DNA of 64,000 bases from JBLUOA01 sp048060095 (GCF_048060095.1 NZ_JBLUOA010000001.1:310001-374000), one strand, 5' to 3'; shown: positions 43,666 to 53,629, counted from the stretch's first letter. Numbers and translations are program-made. The notes: a model not told the origin generated them from the sequence alone.

Positions 43666-44532
43666 ATGTTTCAAGACAGGCTGGCAGAGGACCGGGCGCG
43701 GGTTGCGGCCTGTCTGAACGCGACGCTTGATACGCTCGACCCGCAGCCGGTGCATGATGCGATGCGCTATGCGGTTGAGGGCGGCAAGGGCGTGCGCGGA
43801 TTTCTGGTGCTGGAAAGCGCGCGGCTGTTCGGAATTGACCCGGATCGCGCCGTTTGGGCCGCCGCGGCGGTCGAGGCGATGCACGCCTATTCGCTGATCC
43901 ATGATGACCTGCCCTGTATGGATGACGACGATCTGCGGCGCGGGCGGCCTACGGTTCATGTGAAATGGGACGAGGCGACAGCGGTGCTGGCGGGTGACGC
44001 GTTGCAGGCGCTGGCCTTCGGGTTGCTGACGCGGGAAGAGATCGGGCCAGCGGACCGGCGGATCGCGCTGGTCGAGGGGTTTTCGCGCGCGGCGGGGGCC
44101 TGGGGCATGGTGCTTGGCCAAGCGCTCGACATCGCGGCGGAGACGGCGGACGCGCCGTTGACGCTTGCGGAGATCACAGCGTTGCAATCCGGTAAAACAG
44201 GGGCGCTGATAAACTGGTCAGCCGAAGCGGGCGCGGTGATCGCGGGCGAGGATCGCACCCCCCTGCGGCACTATGCCAACGCCTTGGGCCTTGCGTTTCA
44301 GATTGCGGATGACATCCTAGATGTCGAAGGTGACGCGGCAAAAGCCGGGAAGCGACTGAACAAGGATGCCCATGCCGGGAAGGCGACATTCGTTTCGCTT
44401 CTTGGGTTGGACGGTGCCAAGGCGCGGGCGAAGGCGTTGGTGGCGGAGGCCGAGGCCGCGCTTGCCCCCTATGGTGAGGCCGCGGAAACCTTGCGGCAGG
44501 CGGCGCGTTTCGTTATTGCCCGCGAAAGCTGA
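43666..44532 (+). CDS. ispA: Polyprenyl (farnesyl/geranylgeranyl) diphosphate synthase
   Basis: A 288-residue all-helical prenyl transferase that condenses IPP with DMAPP/GPP. The first Asp-rich motif is HDDLPCMDDDDLRRGRPT and the second is QIADDILDVEGD. GGKGVRGFLVLESARLF binds the substrate diphosphate. The ATG directly follows the xseB TAG. The chain length of the product cannot be fixed by eye; farnesyl is most likely given the xseB-ispA-dxs context. Confidence 0.94.
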   Translation: MFQDRLAEDRARVAACLNATLDTLDPQPVHDAMRYAVEGGKGVRGFLVLESARLFGIDPDRAVWAAAAVEAMHAYSLIHDDLPCMDDDDLRRGRPTVHVKWDEATAVLAGDALQALAFGLLTREEIGPADRRIALVEGFSRAAGAWGMVLGQALDIAAETADAPLTLAEITALQSGKTGALINWSAEAGAVIAGEDRTPLRHYANALGLAFQIADDILDVEGDAAKAGKRLNKDAHAGKATFVSLLGLDGAKARAKALVAEAEAALAPYGEAAETLRQAARFVIARES

Positions 44533-44559
44533 AACTGGCCCCGAAAGGGGGACTGCGCG

Positions 44560-46500
44560 ATGAGTGACGAAAAACAGACCCGCCCCGCGACCCCGACGCT
44601 GGATCGCGTTTCCGTGCCTGCGGACATGAAGGGAATGTCGGATGCGGAGCTGAAACGCCTTGCGACGGAGCTTCGGGCAGAGACGATCAGCGCGGTATCG
44701 GAAACCGGCGGGCATCTGGGGGCGGGGCTGGGTGTCATTGAATTGACCGTCGCGCTTCACGCGGTATTTGACGCGCCGAAGGATCGGATTATCTGGGACG
44801 TGAGCCATCAGTGCTACCCCCACAAGATCCTGACCGGGCGGCGCGACCGTATCCGCACGATCCGCCAGAAAGACGGGCTGAGCGGGTTCACTAAGCGCAG
44901 CGAAAGCCCGTATGACCCGTTTGGGGCCGCGCATTCGTCGACCTCGATCAGCGCGGCACTGGGTTTTGCGGTTGCCCGCGATCTGGGCGGTGCGCCGGAA
45001 CATGGCATCGGGGATGCCATTGCCGTGATCGGTGATGGTGCGATCAGTGCTGGCATGGCCTATGAGGCGATGAACAACGCGGGCCATCTGGGTCGCCGCT
45101 TGATCGTCATCCTGAACGACAACGAAATGTCGATTGCTCCGCCGGTCGGGGCGATGTCGTCATACCTGTCACGCCTCTACGCGGGTGCCCCGTTTCAGGA
45201 GTTGAAATCCGCGGCCAAGGGTGCTGTCAGCCTGCTGCCTGAACCGTTTCAGGAAGGCGCGCGTCGGGCCAAGGAAATGCTGAAGGGCATGACAGTTGGC
45301 GGGACGCTGTTCGAGGAACTCGGGTTTTCCTATGTCGGGCCGATTGATGGCCACGACCTTGACCAGTTGCTGCCGCTGCTGCGCACGGTCAAGGACCGCG
45401 CGACGGGGCCGATGCTGCTGCATGTGACGACGCAAAAGGGCAAAGGCTATGCCCCGGCAGAGCAGGCCCGCGACAAGGGCCACGCGACTGCGAAATTTGA
45501 CGTGGTGACGGGCAAGCAGAAGAAAGCACCGTCCAACGCGCCAAGCTACACGCGCGTGTTCGCCGACAGCCTGATCCGCGAGGCGGCGGAGGACGACAAG
45601 ATCTGCGCCGTGACCGCCGCGATGCCGGATGGCACGGGGTTGAACCTGTTTGCCGAACGCTACCCCAGCCGTTGCTTTGACGTGGCGATTGCCGAGCAGC
45701 ATGGCGTGACGTTTTCGGCCGCGCTCGCCGCTGGCGGGATGAAGCCCTTTTGCACGATTTATTCGACATTCCTGCAACGTGGATACGATCAGGTGGTGCA
45801 TGATGTGGCGATCCAGCGCTTGCCGGTGCGGTTTGCGATTGATCGCGCGGGGCTTGTCGGGGCCGACGGGGCGACCCACGCGGGCAGCTATGACATTGCA
45901 TATCTGTCGAACCTTCCCGGCTTCACCGTGATGGCGGCGGCGGATGAGGCGGAGCTTGTCCACATGGTCGCGACCGCCGTGGCCCATGACGACGGGCCGA
46001 TTGCGTTCCGCTTCCCGCGCGGCGAAGGCGTCGGCGTTGACCTGCCGGAACGCGGCACGCCGCTGGAAATCGGCAAGGGCCGGATCATTCAAGAGGGCGG
46101 GCGCGTCGCGCTGCTGTCCTTCGGCACGCGTCTGGCAGAGGTTCAGGCGGCGGCGGAGTCGCTGCAAGCGAAGGGGATCACCCCGACGATTGCCGACGCC
46201 CGGTTTGCCAAACCACTGGACCGTGACTTGATCCTGCAACTGGCGGCGGACCACGAGGCGCTGATCACCATCGAGGAAGGCGCGGTCGGCGGCTTTGGCA
46301 GCCACGTCGCGCAATTGCTGGCCGAGGAAGGCGTGTTTGATTCGGGGCTGAAATACCGTTCGATGGTGCTGCCCGACATCTTTATCGACCAGGCAAGCCC
46401 AGCCGATATGTATCGCGTCGCCGGGCTGAGTGCTGCGGATATCGAGGCGAAAGTGCTTGCCGTTCTTGGTGTCAGCGCCATTGGCGAACGCCGCGCCTGA
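44560..46500 (+). CDS. dxs: 1-deoxy-D-xylulose-5-phosphate synthase
   Basis: A 646-residue thiamine-diphosphate enzyme, first step of the MEP isoprenoid pathway (pyruvate plus glyceraldehyde 3-phosphate). The ThDP/Mg motif is VIGDGAISAGMAYEAMNNAG and continues with LNDNEMSIAPPVGAMSSYL. The transketolase-type catalytic Glu is in DVAIAEQHGVTFSAALAAGG. It follows ispA by 27 bases after a GAAAGGGGG site. Confidence 0.97.
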   Translation: MSDEKQTRPATPTLDRVSVPADMKGMSDAELKRLATELRAETISAVSETGGHLGAGLGVIELTVALHAVFDAPKDRIIWDVSHQCYPHKILTGRRDRIRTIRQKDGLSGFTKRSESPYDPFGAAHSSTSISAALGFAVARDLGGAPEHGIGDAIAVIGDGAISAGMAYEAMNNAGHLGRRLIVILNDNEMSIAPPVGAMSSYLSRLYAGAPFQELKSAAKGAVSLLPEPFQEGARRAKEMLKGMTVGGTLFEELGFSYVGPIDGHDLDQLLPLLRTVKDRATGPMLLHVTTQKGKGYAPAEQARDKGHATAKFDVVTGKQKKAPSNAPSYTRVFADSLIREAAEDDKICAVTAAMPDGTGLNLFAERYPSRCFDVAIAEQHGVTFSAALAAGGMKPFCTIYSTFLQRGYDQVVHDVAIQRLPVRFAIDRAGLVGADGATHAGSYDIAYLSNLPGFTVMAAADEAELVHMVATAVAHDDGPIAFRFPRGEGVGVDLPERGTPLEIGKGRIIQEGGRVALLSFGTRLAEVQAAAESLQAKGITPTIADARFAKPLDRDLILQLAADHEALITIEEGAVGGFGSHVAQLLAEEGVFDSGLKYRSMVLPDIFIDQASPADMYRVAGLSAADIEAKVLAVLGVSAIGERRA

Positions 46501-46640
46501 GCATTTTAGCCATGCGGCGGCGGCGCAACATCGGCGGCAATTCTCCCACTCAACGACCGGCCCGAGTCGACTCTGCGCGAATTTCCGATCTAGGGTCGCT
46601 GCATAAATAACGCCCACAAAGGGCGAGTTGAGGCAGAGAC

Positions 46641-46832
46641 ATGAAGAAACTGGCATTGGCCGCGGCGCTTGCGCTGACGGCAGTTAATGCGATTGCGGGC
46701 GGGTTGAAGCCTCCGATTGCAGAAGAAACACCACCCGAAACGGTGACGATAAAGCATGACGCCAACCTTCAGCGGGGATTTTTCCTGCCGGTTGATGGCG
46801 ATGATGTGCGGGTGATTGAGGTTTCGGGCTAA
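46641..46832 (+). CDS. Small exported protein of unknown function
   Basis: A 63-residue frame with a clear signal peptide, MKKLALAAALALTAVNAIAG, leaving about 43 mature residues (GLKPPIAEETPPETVTI and so on, ending VIEVSG). GAGGCAGAG precedes the ATG. Small Gly/Pro-rich exported proteins of this style occur in many Rhodobacterales, but I know no function. It follows dxs and converges on the epimerase gene. Confidence 0.6.
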   Translation: MKKLALAAALALTAVNAIAGGLKPPIAEETPPETVTIKHDANLQRGFFLPVDGDDVRVIEVSG

Positions 46833-46889
46833 GCCCGGAGCCTTGCCAAGACCCAGAGCGTCGGCGGCCTGATCGGCCGCCGGGGCCGT

Positions 46890-47738
46890 TCACTCATCCG
46901 CCAGAAGGGCGGAGAGACCGTCGCGATAGCTTGGGTATTTCAACGTCACCCCAAGTTCGTTTTTGATCCGATCATTCCGAACACGCTTGTTTTCCGCATA
47001 AAAGCTCTGCGCCATTGGTGTCATTTCGGCTGTGTCGTAGTCGACCGCCGGGGGCAGCGGCAGGCCGAGTAAATCGGCGGCATGGGCGATTACGTCTTCG
47101 GGCGGGGCGGGGTCATCGTCGCAAACATTATAAACCGCGTCGGAGTTCGGTTGCGCGATGGATGCGGCGAGGATTTGCGCGATATCGTCGACATGGATAC
47201 GCGAAAAGACCTGACCGGGCTTGATAACGCGGCGCGCCTTGCCGGCCCGCACCTTGGCGAAGGGGCCACGACCGGGGCCGTAGATGCCCGCCAGCCGGAA
47301 GATATGGAGCGGAAGGTCAGGGATGGCCCGCCACGCCGCCTCAGCCCCTGCCCTGCGGTGGCCGCGTTCGGTGCTGGGGGAGAGCGGTGTGTTTTCGTCA
47401 ACCCAAGCGCCGCCATGATCGCCATAGACTCCGGTGGTGGAGAGGTAGCCGACCCATTTGAATTGTCCGGCGCGTTCGGTGATCGACCCGCGCAGTTCGT
47501 TGAGGACGGGATCGCCATCCTCGGTCGGGCCAGCAGAAATCAGTAAGTGCGTCGCGGTATCGAGGGCGGGCGTGATGTCGTCGCCGGGCCAGATGAGGGA
47601 GGTGACACCCTCGGCCTTCAACGCGTCGGTTTTGTCGGCAGAGCGTGTCGTGCCGGTGATCGCCCAGCCTTGGGGGAGGAGGAGCCGGGCTAACGCGCGG
47701 GCGCTGTAGCCGTGGCCGAAGGAAAGCAGATGTGACAT
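46890..47738 (-). CDS. NAD-dependent epimerase/SDR-type protein (YeeZ-like)
   Basis: A 282-residue extended SDR-like protein. The N-terminal nucleotide motif is LLSFGHGYSARALARLLLP. The Tyr-containing region STTGVYGDHGGAWVDE stands for the active site, with HIFRLAGIYGPGRGPF and FSRIHVDDIAQILAAS downstream. It is of the YeeZ/YbjS-like group of unassigned substrate. The ATG at 47738 gives MSHLLSFGHG; an ATG at 47747 is an alternative. It is divergent from the SulP gene. Confidence 0.82.
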   Translation of the reverse strand: MSHLLSFGHGYSARALARLLLPQGWAITGTTRSADKTDALKAEGVTSLIWPGDDITPALDTATHLLISAGPTEDGDPVLNELRGSITERAGQFKWVGYLSTTGVYGDHGGAWVDENTPLSPSTERGHRRAGAEAAWRAIPDLPLHIFRLAGIYGPGRGPFAKVRAGKARRVIKPGQVFSRIHVDDIAQILAASIAQPNSDAVYNVCDDDPAPPEDVIAHAADLLGLPLPPAVDYDTAEMTPMAQSFYAENKRVRNDRIKNELGVTLKYPSYRDGLSALLADE

Positions 47739-47929
47739 GCCGCGCATATTGGCGGCTGAGGCGATGGGTGCAAGGGCGATCCGCGCGTCCTTACCCGAGA
47801 CGGGGCAGAGTATTGCGGGCGCGGGGTATGGATATTTTTGGAAAATGGTGGGGCGGGGTGCTGCAAAAACAGGGTTACGGCTGGTCATTCGCGTGCGAGG
47901 TGGGTAAACGGCGCGGATACTCGCGAACA

Positions 47930-49450
47930 ATGACGCTGGAGACTTCCGTGCAAGCTGACATTCTGACCAGCCTGAAGCAGGACTGGCTGGGTAACATCCG
48001 TGCCGACCTACTCGCCGGCCTTGTCGTGGCCTTGGCCCTGATCCCGGAGGCGATTGCCTTTTCGATCATCGCCGGGGTGGACCCGAAGGTGGGCCTTTAT
48101 GCGTCCTTTTCGATTGCAGTGATCACCGCGATTGCGGGCGGGCGACCGGGGATGATTTCGGCGGCAACGGCGGCAACGGCCGTGCTTATGGTGACGCTGG
48201 TGAAGGATCACGGCTTGCAATATCTGCTGGCCGCGACGGTGCTGGCGGGGCTGTTGCAGATCGGGGCGGGGGCGCTGCGCCTTGGCAATATCATGCGGTT
48301 TGTGTCGCGGTCGGTGATGACGGGGTTTGTCAACGCGCTCGCCATCCTGATTTTCATGGCGCAATTGCCGGAGCTTGACTGGCACAATGCGGGCGTCACG
48401 TGGCTGACCTATGTGATGGTCGCGGGCGGGCTGGCGATCATCTATCTGTTTCCGTTGCTGACGACCGCGATCCCGTCGCCCTTGGTGACGATCATCGTGC
48501 TGACGGGCCTTGCGATGGCGCTTGGGCTGGACGTTCGGGTTGTCGGAGACATGGGCGCGTTGCCGGATACGCTACCGATTTTCCTGCTGCCGGATATTCC
48601 GCTGAACCTTGAGACGTTGCAGATTATCTTCCCGGTGTCTGCTGCTGTTGCCGTGGTCGGCCTGCTGGAAAGCCTGATGACCGCGAAGCTGGTCGATGAC
48701 CTGACCGACACGAAATCCGACAAGAATCGCGAGTGCATCGGCCAAGGCCTTGCCAACACCGCGACCGGGTTCATCGGCGGTATGGCGGGCTGTGCGATGA
48801 TCGGGCAGTCGATGATCAACGTGAAATCGGGCGGGCGTGGGCGGCTGTCCTGCTTTGCGGCGGGTGTGTTCCTGCTGTTCCTGATCGTCGTGCTGGGCGA
48901 CTGGGTTGCGCAGATCCCGATGCCAGCGCTGGTCGCGATCATGATCATGGTGTCGATCGGGACGTTTAGCTGGTCTTCACTGAAGAACCTGCGTGAACAT
49001 CCGACGGCGTCCTCGGTCGTGATGGTCGCGACGGTTGTCGTGACGGTTTATACCCATAACCTCGCTTATGGAGTTCTGGTCGGGGTGCTGCTGTCGGGCA
49101 TCTTCTTTGCCTGGAAAATCGCGGCAGTGTTCCGGGTGCGCTCGACCCTATCGGCAGACGGGCGGGCGCGGACCTACGTCGTCGAGGGGCAGTTGTTCTT
49201 TGCCACAGCGCCGGACCTTGCCGAGTCCTTCGATTTCAACGAGGTGTTGGAGGCCGTCACCATCGACGTCAGCCGCGCGCATATCTGGGATATCTCGTCT
49301 GTTTCAGCCATCGACATGGTGGTTCTGAAATTCCGCCGCGAAGGCGCGGATGTTGAGATTATCGGGATGAACGAGGCGAGCGAGACCCTGATGGGCCGCC
49401 TTGCCGAACATGACAAACCGGGCGCGCTGGAACGCCTGATGGGCCACTGA
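47930..49450 (+). CDS. SulP-family anion transporter with STAS domain
   Basis: A 506-residue membrane protein of the SLC26/SulP family. The signature region is RADLLAGLVVALALIPEAIA, followed by about 12 helices; GMAGCAMIGQSMINVKSGGR is conserved. A C-terminal STAS domain starts about residue 400 (FNEVLEAVTIDVSRAHIWD). Substrates in the family include sulfate, bicarbonate and dicarboxylates. A UspA protein gene follows 12 bases downstream, suggesting coupled regulation. The frame is open upstream, but the ATG at 47930 gives the normal N-terminus. Confidence 0.9.
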   Translation: MTLETSVQADILTSLKQDWLGNIRADLLAGLVVALALIPEAIAFSIIAGVDPKVGLYASFSIAVITAIAGGRPGMISAATAATAVLMVTLVKDHGLQYLLAATVLAGLLQIGAGALRLGNIMRFVSRSVMTGFVNALAILIFMAQLPELDWHNAGVTWLTYVMVAGGLAIIYLFPLLTTAIPSPLVTIIVLTGLAMALGLDVRVVGDMGALPDTLPIFLLPDIPLNLETLQIIFPVSAAVAVVGLLESLMTAKLVDDLTDTKSDKNRECIGQGLANTATGFIGGMAGCAMIGQSMINVKSGGRGRLSCFAAGVFLLFLIVVLGDWVAQIPMPALVAIMIMVSIGTFSWSSLKNLREHPTASSVVMVATVVVTVYTHNLAYGVLVGVLLSGIFFAWKIAAVFRVRSTLSADGRARTYVVEGQLFFATAPDLAESFDFNEVLEAVTIDVSRAHIWDISSVSAIDMVVLKFRREGADVEIIGMNEASETLMGRLAEHDKPGALERLMGH

Positions 49451-49462
49451 GGGAGAGCGGGC

Positions 49463-50311
49463 ATGTCAAAGATCGTCGCATTGGTGGATGGCTCTGTCTA
49501 TTCGGAGAGCGTGTGTGACCACGCGGCCTGGGTCGCAACGCGCAAGGGGTCTTCGGTCGAGATTTTGCACGTGTTGGGGCGGCGCGAGGGGGCGAAAAGC
49601 GACCTGTCGGGCAATATCGGTCTGGGCGCGCGGACCCGGCTGATGGAGGAACTGGCGGAGCTTGACGCCGAACGCGCGAAGCTCAGCATGAAGCGCGGCC
49701 GTGCGATCCTTGAGGATGCAGAGGCGCGCTTGCGTGCGGATGGGGTTGAGGAAATTACCACCCGTCTGCGCCACGGCGATTTGATCGAAGAACTGCACCG
49801 GGCTGAGGCCGACGCCGATCTGGTCGTTGTCGGCAAGCGCGGCGAGGCGGCGGATTTCGCGACGCTGCATCTTGGATCGAATTTGGAACGGGTGGTTCGG
49901 GCAAGCGAGAAGCCCGTGCTTGTCACCTCTCGCGCGTTCAAACCGGTTGAGACGTTTTTGATCGCCTTTGATGGTGGCAAAAGCGCACTGAAGGCGGTGA
50001 ACCACGTTGCGCGAAGCAATGTCTTTGGCGGGTTGAACTGCGTGCTGCTGAGCGCAGGCGCGGAAACGACAGAATCCCGGCGGGCCGTCGAAGGGGCTGC
50101 CGCGCAGTTGAAAAGCGCGGGATACAGCGTGGAAATCCGCACCCCGCCCGGTCGAGCCGATACAGCGATTACCGAGGCTGTGACCGCAGGTGGCATCGAC
50201 ATGTTGCTGATGGGGGCGTTCCGTCATTCGCGTATTCGCAGCTTGTTCATCGGCTCCACCACCGCAGAGATGGTCAGGAACTGCCATATTCCGCTGCTGC
50301 TGTTTCGTTAA
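49463..50311 (+). CDS. Tandem universal stress protein
   Basis: A 282-residue protein with two UspA domains (about 1-150 and 155-282). The first opens KIVALVDGSVYSESVCDHAA and has DLVVVGKRGEAADFATLHLG. The second ends LLMGAFRHSRIRSLFIGSTT, the ATP-binding type motif GX(9)GS. It sits 12 bases after the SulP gene, so it may act on that transporter or respond to the same stress. Confidence 0.88.
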   Translation: MSKIVALVDGSVYSESVCDHAAWVATRKGSSVEILHVLGRREGAKSDLSGNIGLGARTRLMEELAELDAERAKLSMKRGRAILEDAEARLRADGVEEITTRLRHGDLIEELHRAEADADLVVVGKRGEAADFATLHLGSNLERVVRASEKPVLVTSRAFKPVETFLIAFDGGKSALKAVNHVARSNVFGGLNCVLLSAGAETTESRRAVEGAAAQLKSAGYSVEIRTPPGRADTAITEAVTAGGIDMLLMGAFRHSRIRSLFIGSTTAEMVRNCHIPLLLFR

Positions 50312-50345
50312 GTTGTGGTAACGTCAGGCGCAAAAGGGGGTTCCC

Positions 50346-50726
50346 ATGCGTCTGCACCAGATCACGCCGTTCGTTCCCTGCACCTTGCTGGTCAGGCAAG
50401 TCGCGTTTTACCGCGATGTGCTTGGATTTACGCTCGGGTTTCTCGCCGATAACTACGCGTTTCTGCGGCGGGATGATGTCGCCGTGCGGTTGGTTGAGGT
50501 TGATAAGACGGTCGATCTGGACCACCCCGAAAGGCAGGGGTCATTCTATATCGACGTTCACGATATCGATGCCGTCTATACCTCGATGGAGCAGCGACTG
50601 AACGCGCTGCCAGAGGGGCGGGTGCGGGCTCCGTTCAATCAGGACTATGGTCAGCGCGAATTTCATGTGGCGGACGAAGACTGCACGCTGGTCTTCTTTG
50701 GCGAGGGCGTCGCGCCTTCCGCATGA
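50346..50726 (+). CDS. VOC-family (glyoxalase/bleomycin-resistance) protein
   Basis: A 126-residue protein of one VOC module pair. It begins RLHQITPFVPCTLLVRQVAF, and shows FYRDVLGFTLGFLADNYAFL and GQREFHVADEDCTLVFFGEG. Metal ligands cannot be fixed reliably. Substrate unknown. The start is the ATG at 50346 after AAAGGGGG. Confidence 0.82.
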   Translation: MRLHQITPFVPCTLLVRQVAFYRDVLGFTLGFLADNYAFLRRDDVAVRLVEVDKTVDLDHPERQGSFYIDVHDIDAVYTSMEQRLNALPEGRVRAPFNQDYGQREFHVADEDCTLVFFGEGVAPSA

Positions 50727-50756
50727 AGCGGGTTGCGGTGATGGCCGCGCCGCGAC

Positions 50757-51926
50757 ATGCTCCGCCGGATGTTGAGGATTGCAAACCGGGACGCGCGGCG
50801 GCTGTGGCTTCATGCGCAGGCGTTGTCGGACACGCCGACAGGGGCGCTTGATCTGCCTGCGCTGATCCGGCGGCTCGGGATGGTGCAGCTGGACACGATA
50901 CGTGTTGTTTCGCGGGCGCATCACCATATCCTCTGGTCACGGAACCAGAATTACCGCGAACCGATGCTGGATCGGCTGCTGCGGCAGCGCGGGATCTTCG
51001 AGCACTTTACCCATGACGCGTCGGTCCTGCCGATGAAGTTCCTTCCGATGTGGGGTCGCCAGTTTCGACGGAAGCGTGAATGGCTCGACCGGTCGAACTG
51101 GTATGCGTCCATGCCGGATGCGGCGGGGCGCGCGGCGATCAAAGCGCGGATCGCGGAGGAGGGCGCGCTGTCCACCCGCGACTTCGACAGCGCGTTCGCC
51201 GGTGATCGGCAGATGTGGCAACGCCCACCGCACAAGCTTGGCCTCGATTACATGTGGTATGTGGGGGAGCTTGCGACCTGCCACCGGGTGAATTTCCACA
51301 AGTATTACGATCTGGCTGAACGGGTGTTCCCCGACGATCTGCGCCAGCGGGAGGTGGCGGAGGATGAGCAACTAGATTGGCTGTGCCGTGCGGCGCTGGC
51401 CCGGTCGGGGTTTGCAACGCCGGGTGAGGTCCAGCGGTTCTGGGACGCTACATCGGCGAAAGAGGTGAAGGCATGGGTCGACACGGCCCGCGACCTTGTC
51501 CCGGTCTCGGTCGAAACTGCGGAACGGCAATGGACCACTGCGCTCGCCCCGCCGGATATCGAACAGCGGTTGGGGGACGCACCCGCGCCGACCACGCGCC
51601 TGCGTATCCTCAGCCCATTTGACCCCGTCGTCAGGGATCGCAACAGGGCGCTGCGGTTGTTTGGATTCGACTATCGGATTGAAATTTTCGTTCCCGCCGC
51701 GAAGCGCAAGTGGGGCTATTACGTTTACCCGATGCTGGAAGGGGATCGTTTTGTCGGGCGGATCGAGGTCAAGGCAGATCGCGCGGCTGGCACGCTGACC
51801 GTCCTGAATTATTGGTGGGAGTCGAAAGTCAAGGAAACCCCGGCCCGACGCGCAAAGCTGGACGCGGAGCTTTCCCGGATGGCGCGGTTTGTCGGGGTGG
51901 ACGATGTGATCTGGTCCACCCCATAG
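50757..51926 (+). CDS. YcaQ/AlkX-like DNA glycosylase
   Basis: A 389-residue winged-helix protein of the HTH_42 family. E. coli YcaQ unhooks DNA inter-strand cross-links through a Gln-x-Asp motif; here MVQLDTIRVVSRAHHHILWS carries QLD. The C-terminal part has RLRILSPFDPVVRDRNRALR and KRKWGYYVYPMLEGDRFVGR, both typical. The ATG at 50757 is taken; MLRIANRDARR at 50772 is an alternative. It converges with rhlE. Confidence 0.88.
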   Translation: MLRRMLRIANRDARRLWLHAQALSDTPTGALDLPALIRRLGMVQLDTIRVVSRAHHHILWSRNQNYREPMLDRLLRQRGIFEHFTHDASVLPMKFLPMWGRQFRRKREWLDRSNWYASMPDAAGRAAIKARIAEEGALSTRDFDSAFAGDRQMWQRPPHKLGLDYMWYVGELATCHRVNFHKYYDLAERVFPDDLRQREVAEDEQLDWLCRAALARSGFATPGEVQRFWDATSAKEVKAWVDTARDLVPVSVETAERQWTTALAPPDIEQRLGDAPAPTTRLRILSPFDPVVRDRNRALRLFGFDYRIEIFVPAAKRKWGYYVYPMLEGDRFVGRIEVKADRAAGTLTVLNYWWESKVKETPARRAKLDAELSRMARFVGVDDVIWSTP

Positions 51927-51929
51927 CCT

Positions 51930-53225
51930 TTACGCCGCGGGCTTGCGCCGACGGCGATTGTTGCGCTTGGGCTTGCCATGCGATTGGTTGGCCGGTTTCG
52001 GCTGGCTGCGGCGCTGTCCGCCACCGCGGTTTCCACCGCCTCCGCCACCACGACCGCCGCGTTTTTCGGGCTTTTGTTCAATCGGGCGTTCGCCGCCAAC
52101 CACGGGGATCGTCAGTTTCATCACCTTTTCGATTTGGCGCAGATAGCCGATTTCGGTGGCAGAGCAGAACGCGATAGCCTCGCCCTCCGCACCTGCACGG
52201 GCCGTCCGGCCAATCCGGTGAACGTAGTTTTCCGCCACTTCTGGCAGGTCGTAGTTGTAGACGTGGCTGACGCCAGGAATGTCTATGCCACGGGCGGCCA
52301 CGTCGGTCGCGACCAGAATCCGGGCCTCGCCCGCCTTGAAGTCGCGGATCGCGCGGTCACGCTGGTTCTGCGATTTGTTTCCGTGGATCGAGGTCGCCTT
52401 GAACCCCGACGCTTCGAGGTTCTTTTTCAACTTTTCCGCGCCGTGCTTGGTGCGGGCAAAGACCAGTGACAGGCCGTCGGGGTCCTTGTTGAGGTAGTCT
52501 TTCAACAGCTCCGTCTTGTCGCCCTGCGGCACATAGTGCAGCGCCTGGGTGATCTTGTCGGCAGCTTTGCCCGGAGGGGAAACCTGCACCCGTGCCGGAT
52601 CGGTCAGGTAGGCGCGGGAAAGCTCCTCCATCTGCGCGGGCATGGTGGCGGAGAACAGCAGCGTCTGGCGCGGTTTCGCCAGCTTTGCAGCGATTTTCCG
52701 AAGCGCATGGATGAACCCCATGTCGAGCATCTGGTCCGCTTCGTCGAGAACCAGATACGTGACCGTATCCAGAAACACTGCACGACGGTCGCACAGGTCG
52801 ATCAGACGGCCCGGTGTCGCGACGAGGATATGCGTGCCACGTTCGAGCTTTTTCACCTGATTGTTCAGCGATTGACCGCCAACAACGGTGACGACGCGGA
52901 TCGGCGTGTCTTTGGTGTAGGCGGTCAGGTTCGCGGCGATCTGATTCACCAGTTCACGCGTCGGCGCAAGGATCAGCGCCCGCACGGATTTCGGCGTGGG
53001 TTTCGCGCCCGCGCCCATAAGCCGGTCGATCAGCGGCAGGCCGAACGCGGCGGTCTTGCCGGTGCCGGTCTGGGCAAGGCCGATCAGATCGCGGCCTTCC
53101 AGCACCAGCGGAATCGCCTTTTGCTGGATCGGTGTCGGTGTGTCGTATCCTGCCTTTGTGATGGCGGACAGAAGGTCGGGCTTGAGGCCCAGATCAGTAA
53201 ATTTGGTCAAGAATGACCCTTTCAT
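51930..53225 (-). CDS. rhlE: DEAD-box RNA helicase (RhlE type)
   Basis: A 431-residue helicase. Motifs in order: Q motif TPTPIQQKAIP, Walker A AQTGTGKTAAFG, Ia PTRELVNQI, DEAD in LVLDEADQMLDMGF, III LLFSATMPAQ, and VI YVHRIGRTARAGAEG. The tail from about 385 is Gly/Arg/Lys-rich (GGRGGGGGGNRGGGQRR), a typical RNA-binding extension. It probably unwinds mRNA or rRNA structure, often needed in the cold. It ends four bases from the YcaQ-like stop. Confidence 0.92.
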   Translation of the reverse strand: MKGSFLTKFTDLGLKPDLLSAITKAGYDTPTPIQQKAIPLVLEGRDLIGLAQTGTGKTAAFGLPLIDRLMGAGAKPTPKSVRALILAPTRELVNQIAANLTAYTKDTPIRVVTVVGGQSLNNQVKKLERGTHILVATPGRLIDLCDRRAVFLDTVTYLVLDEADQMLDMGFIHALRKIAAKLAKPRQTLLFSATMPAQMEELSRAYLTDPARVQVSPPGKAADKITQALHYVPQGDKTELLKDYLNKDPDGLSLVFARTKHGAEKLKKNLEASGFKATSIHGNKSQNQRDRAIRDFKAGEARILVATDVAARGIDIPGVSHVYNYDLPEVAENYVHRIGRTARAGAEGEAIAFCSATEIGYLRQIEKVMKLTIPVVGGERPIEQKPEKRGGRGGGGGGNRGGGQRRSQPKPANQSHGKPKRNNRRRRKPAA

Positions 53226-53629
53226 ATATGCGCCCGCCCAAGACGGACGGAGTCGTCAGACAAGCGGGGCGGGACCATGCGAATGGCCCGTCCATTGCGG
53301 TTGCGCGCAAGATCCGCACCCCGGACCGAATGTCCTGTCAGGTGAACCTGCGCGTCAGACCCCCGCGTGACGTGGGAACTGTTTGGATTGTGGGACCGTT
53401 GCCGCATCGCGGTGCTGGTCGGGTCCATCCTGCCGATCAGTGTCGGCGGCTGCTCACGCGGCAGCGGAATGGGTTGAGGGTCATATCGGGGGTGAAGGGG
53501 TAGAAGTCAACCACAGAGTTTCGGATTGGCGGCGATTGCCCGCGCGCTGTGTCACGTCGGCGGGTGTCCGTCAAAACCGCGAGGGTGTCGGTTTTGGGAT
53601 GGGCGGGCCGGTCGAATCCGGTTAGCATC
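53226..53629. other. Intergenic stretch between rhlE and the riboswitch
   Basis: No gene is supported here. Several short frames lack ribosome-binding sites and protein-like composition. It presumably contains the rhlE promoter (minus) and the promoter of the riboswitch message (plus). AGGGTGTCGGTTTTGGGATG just before the riboswitch may be part of the aptamer's 5' flank. Confidence 0.5.

Noticed and set aside
45169..46656. Long minus-strand frame opposite dxs
   Set aside because: Same reason; dxs on the plus strand is certain.
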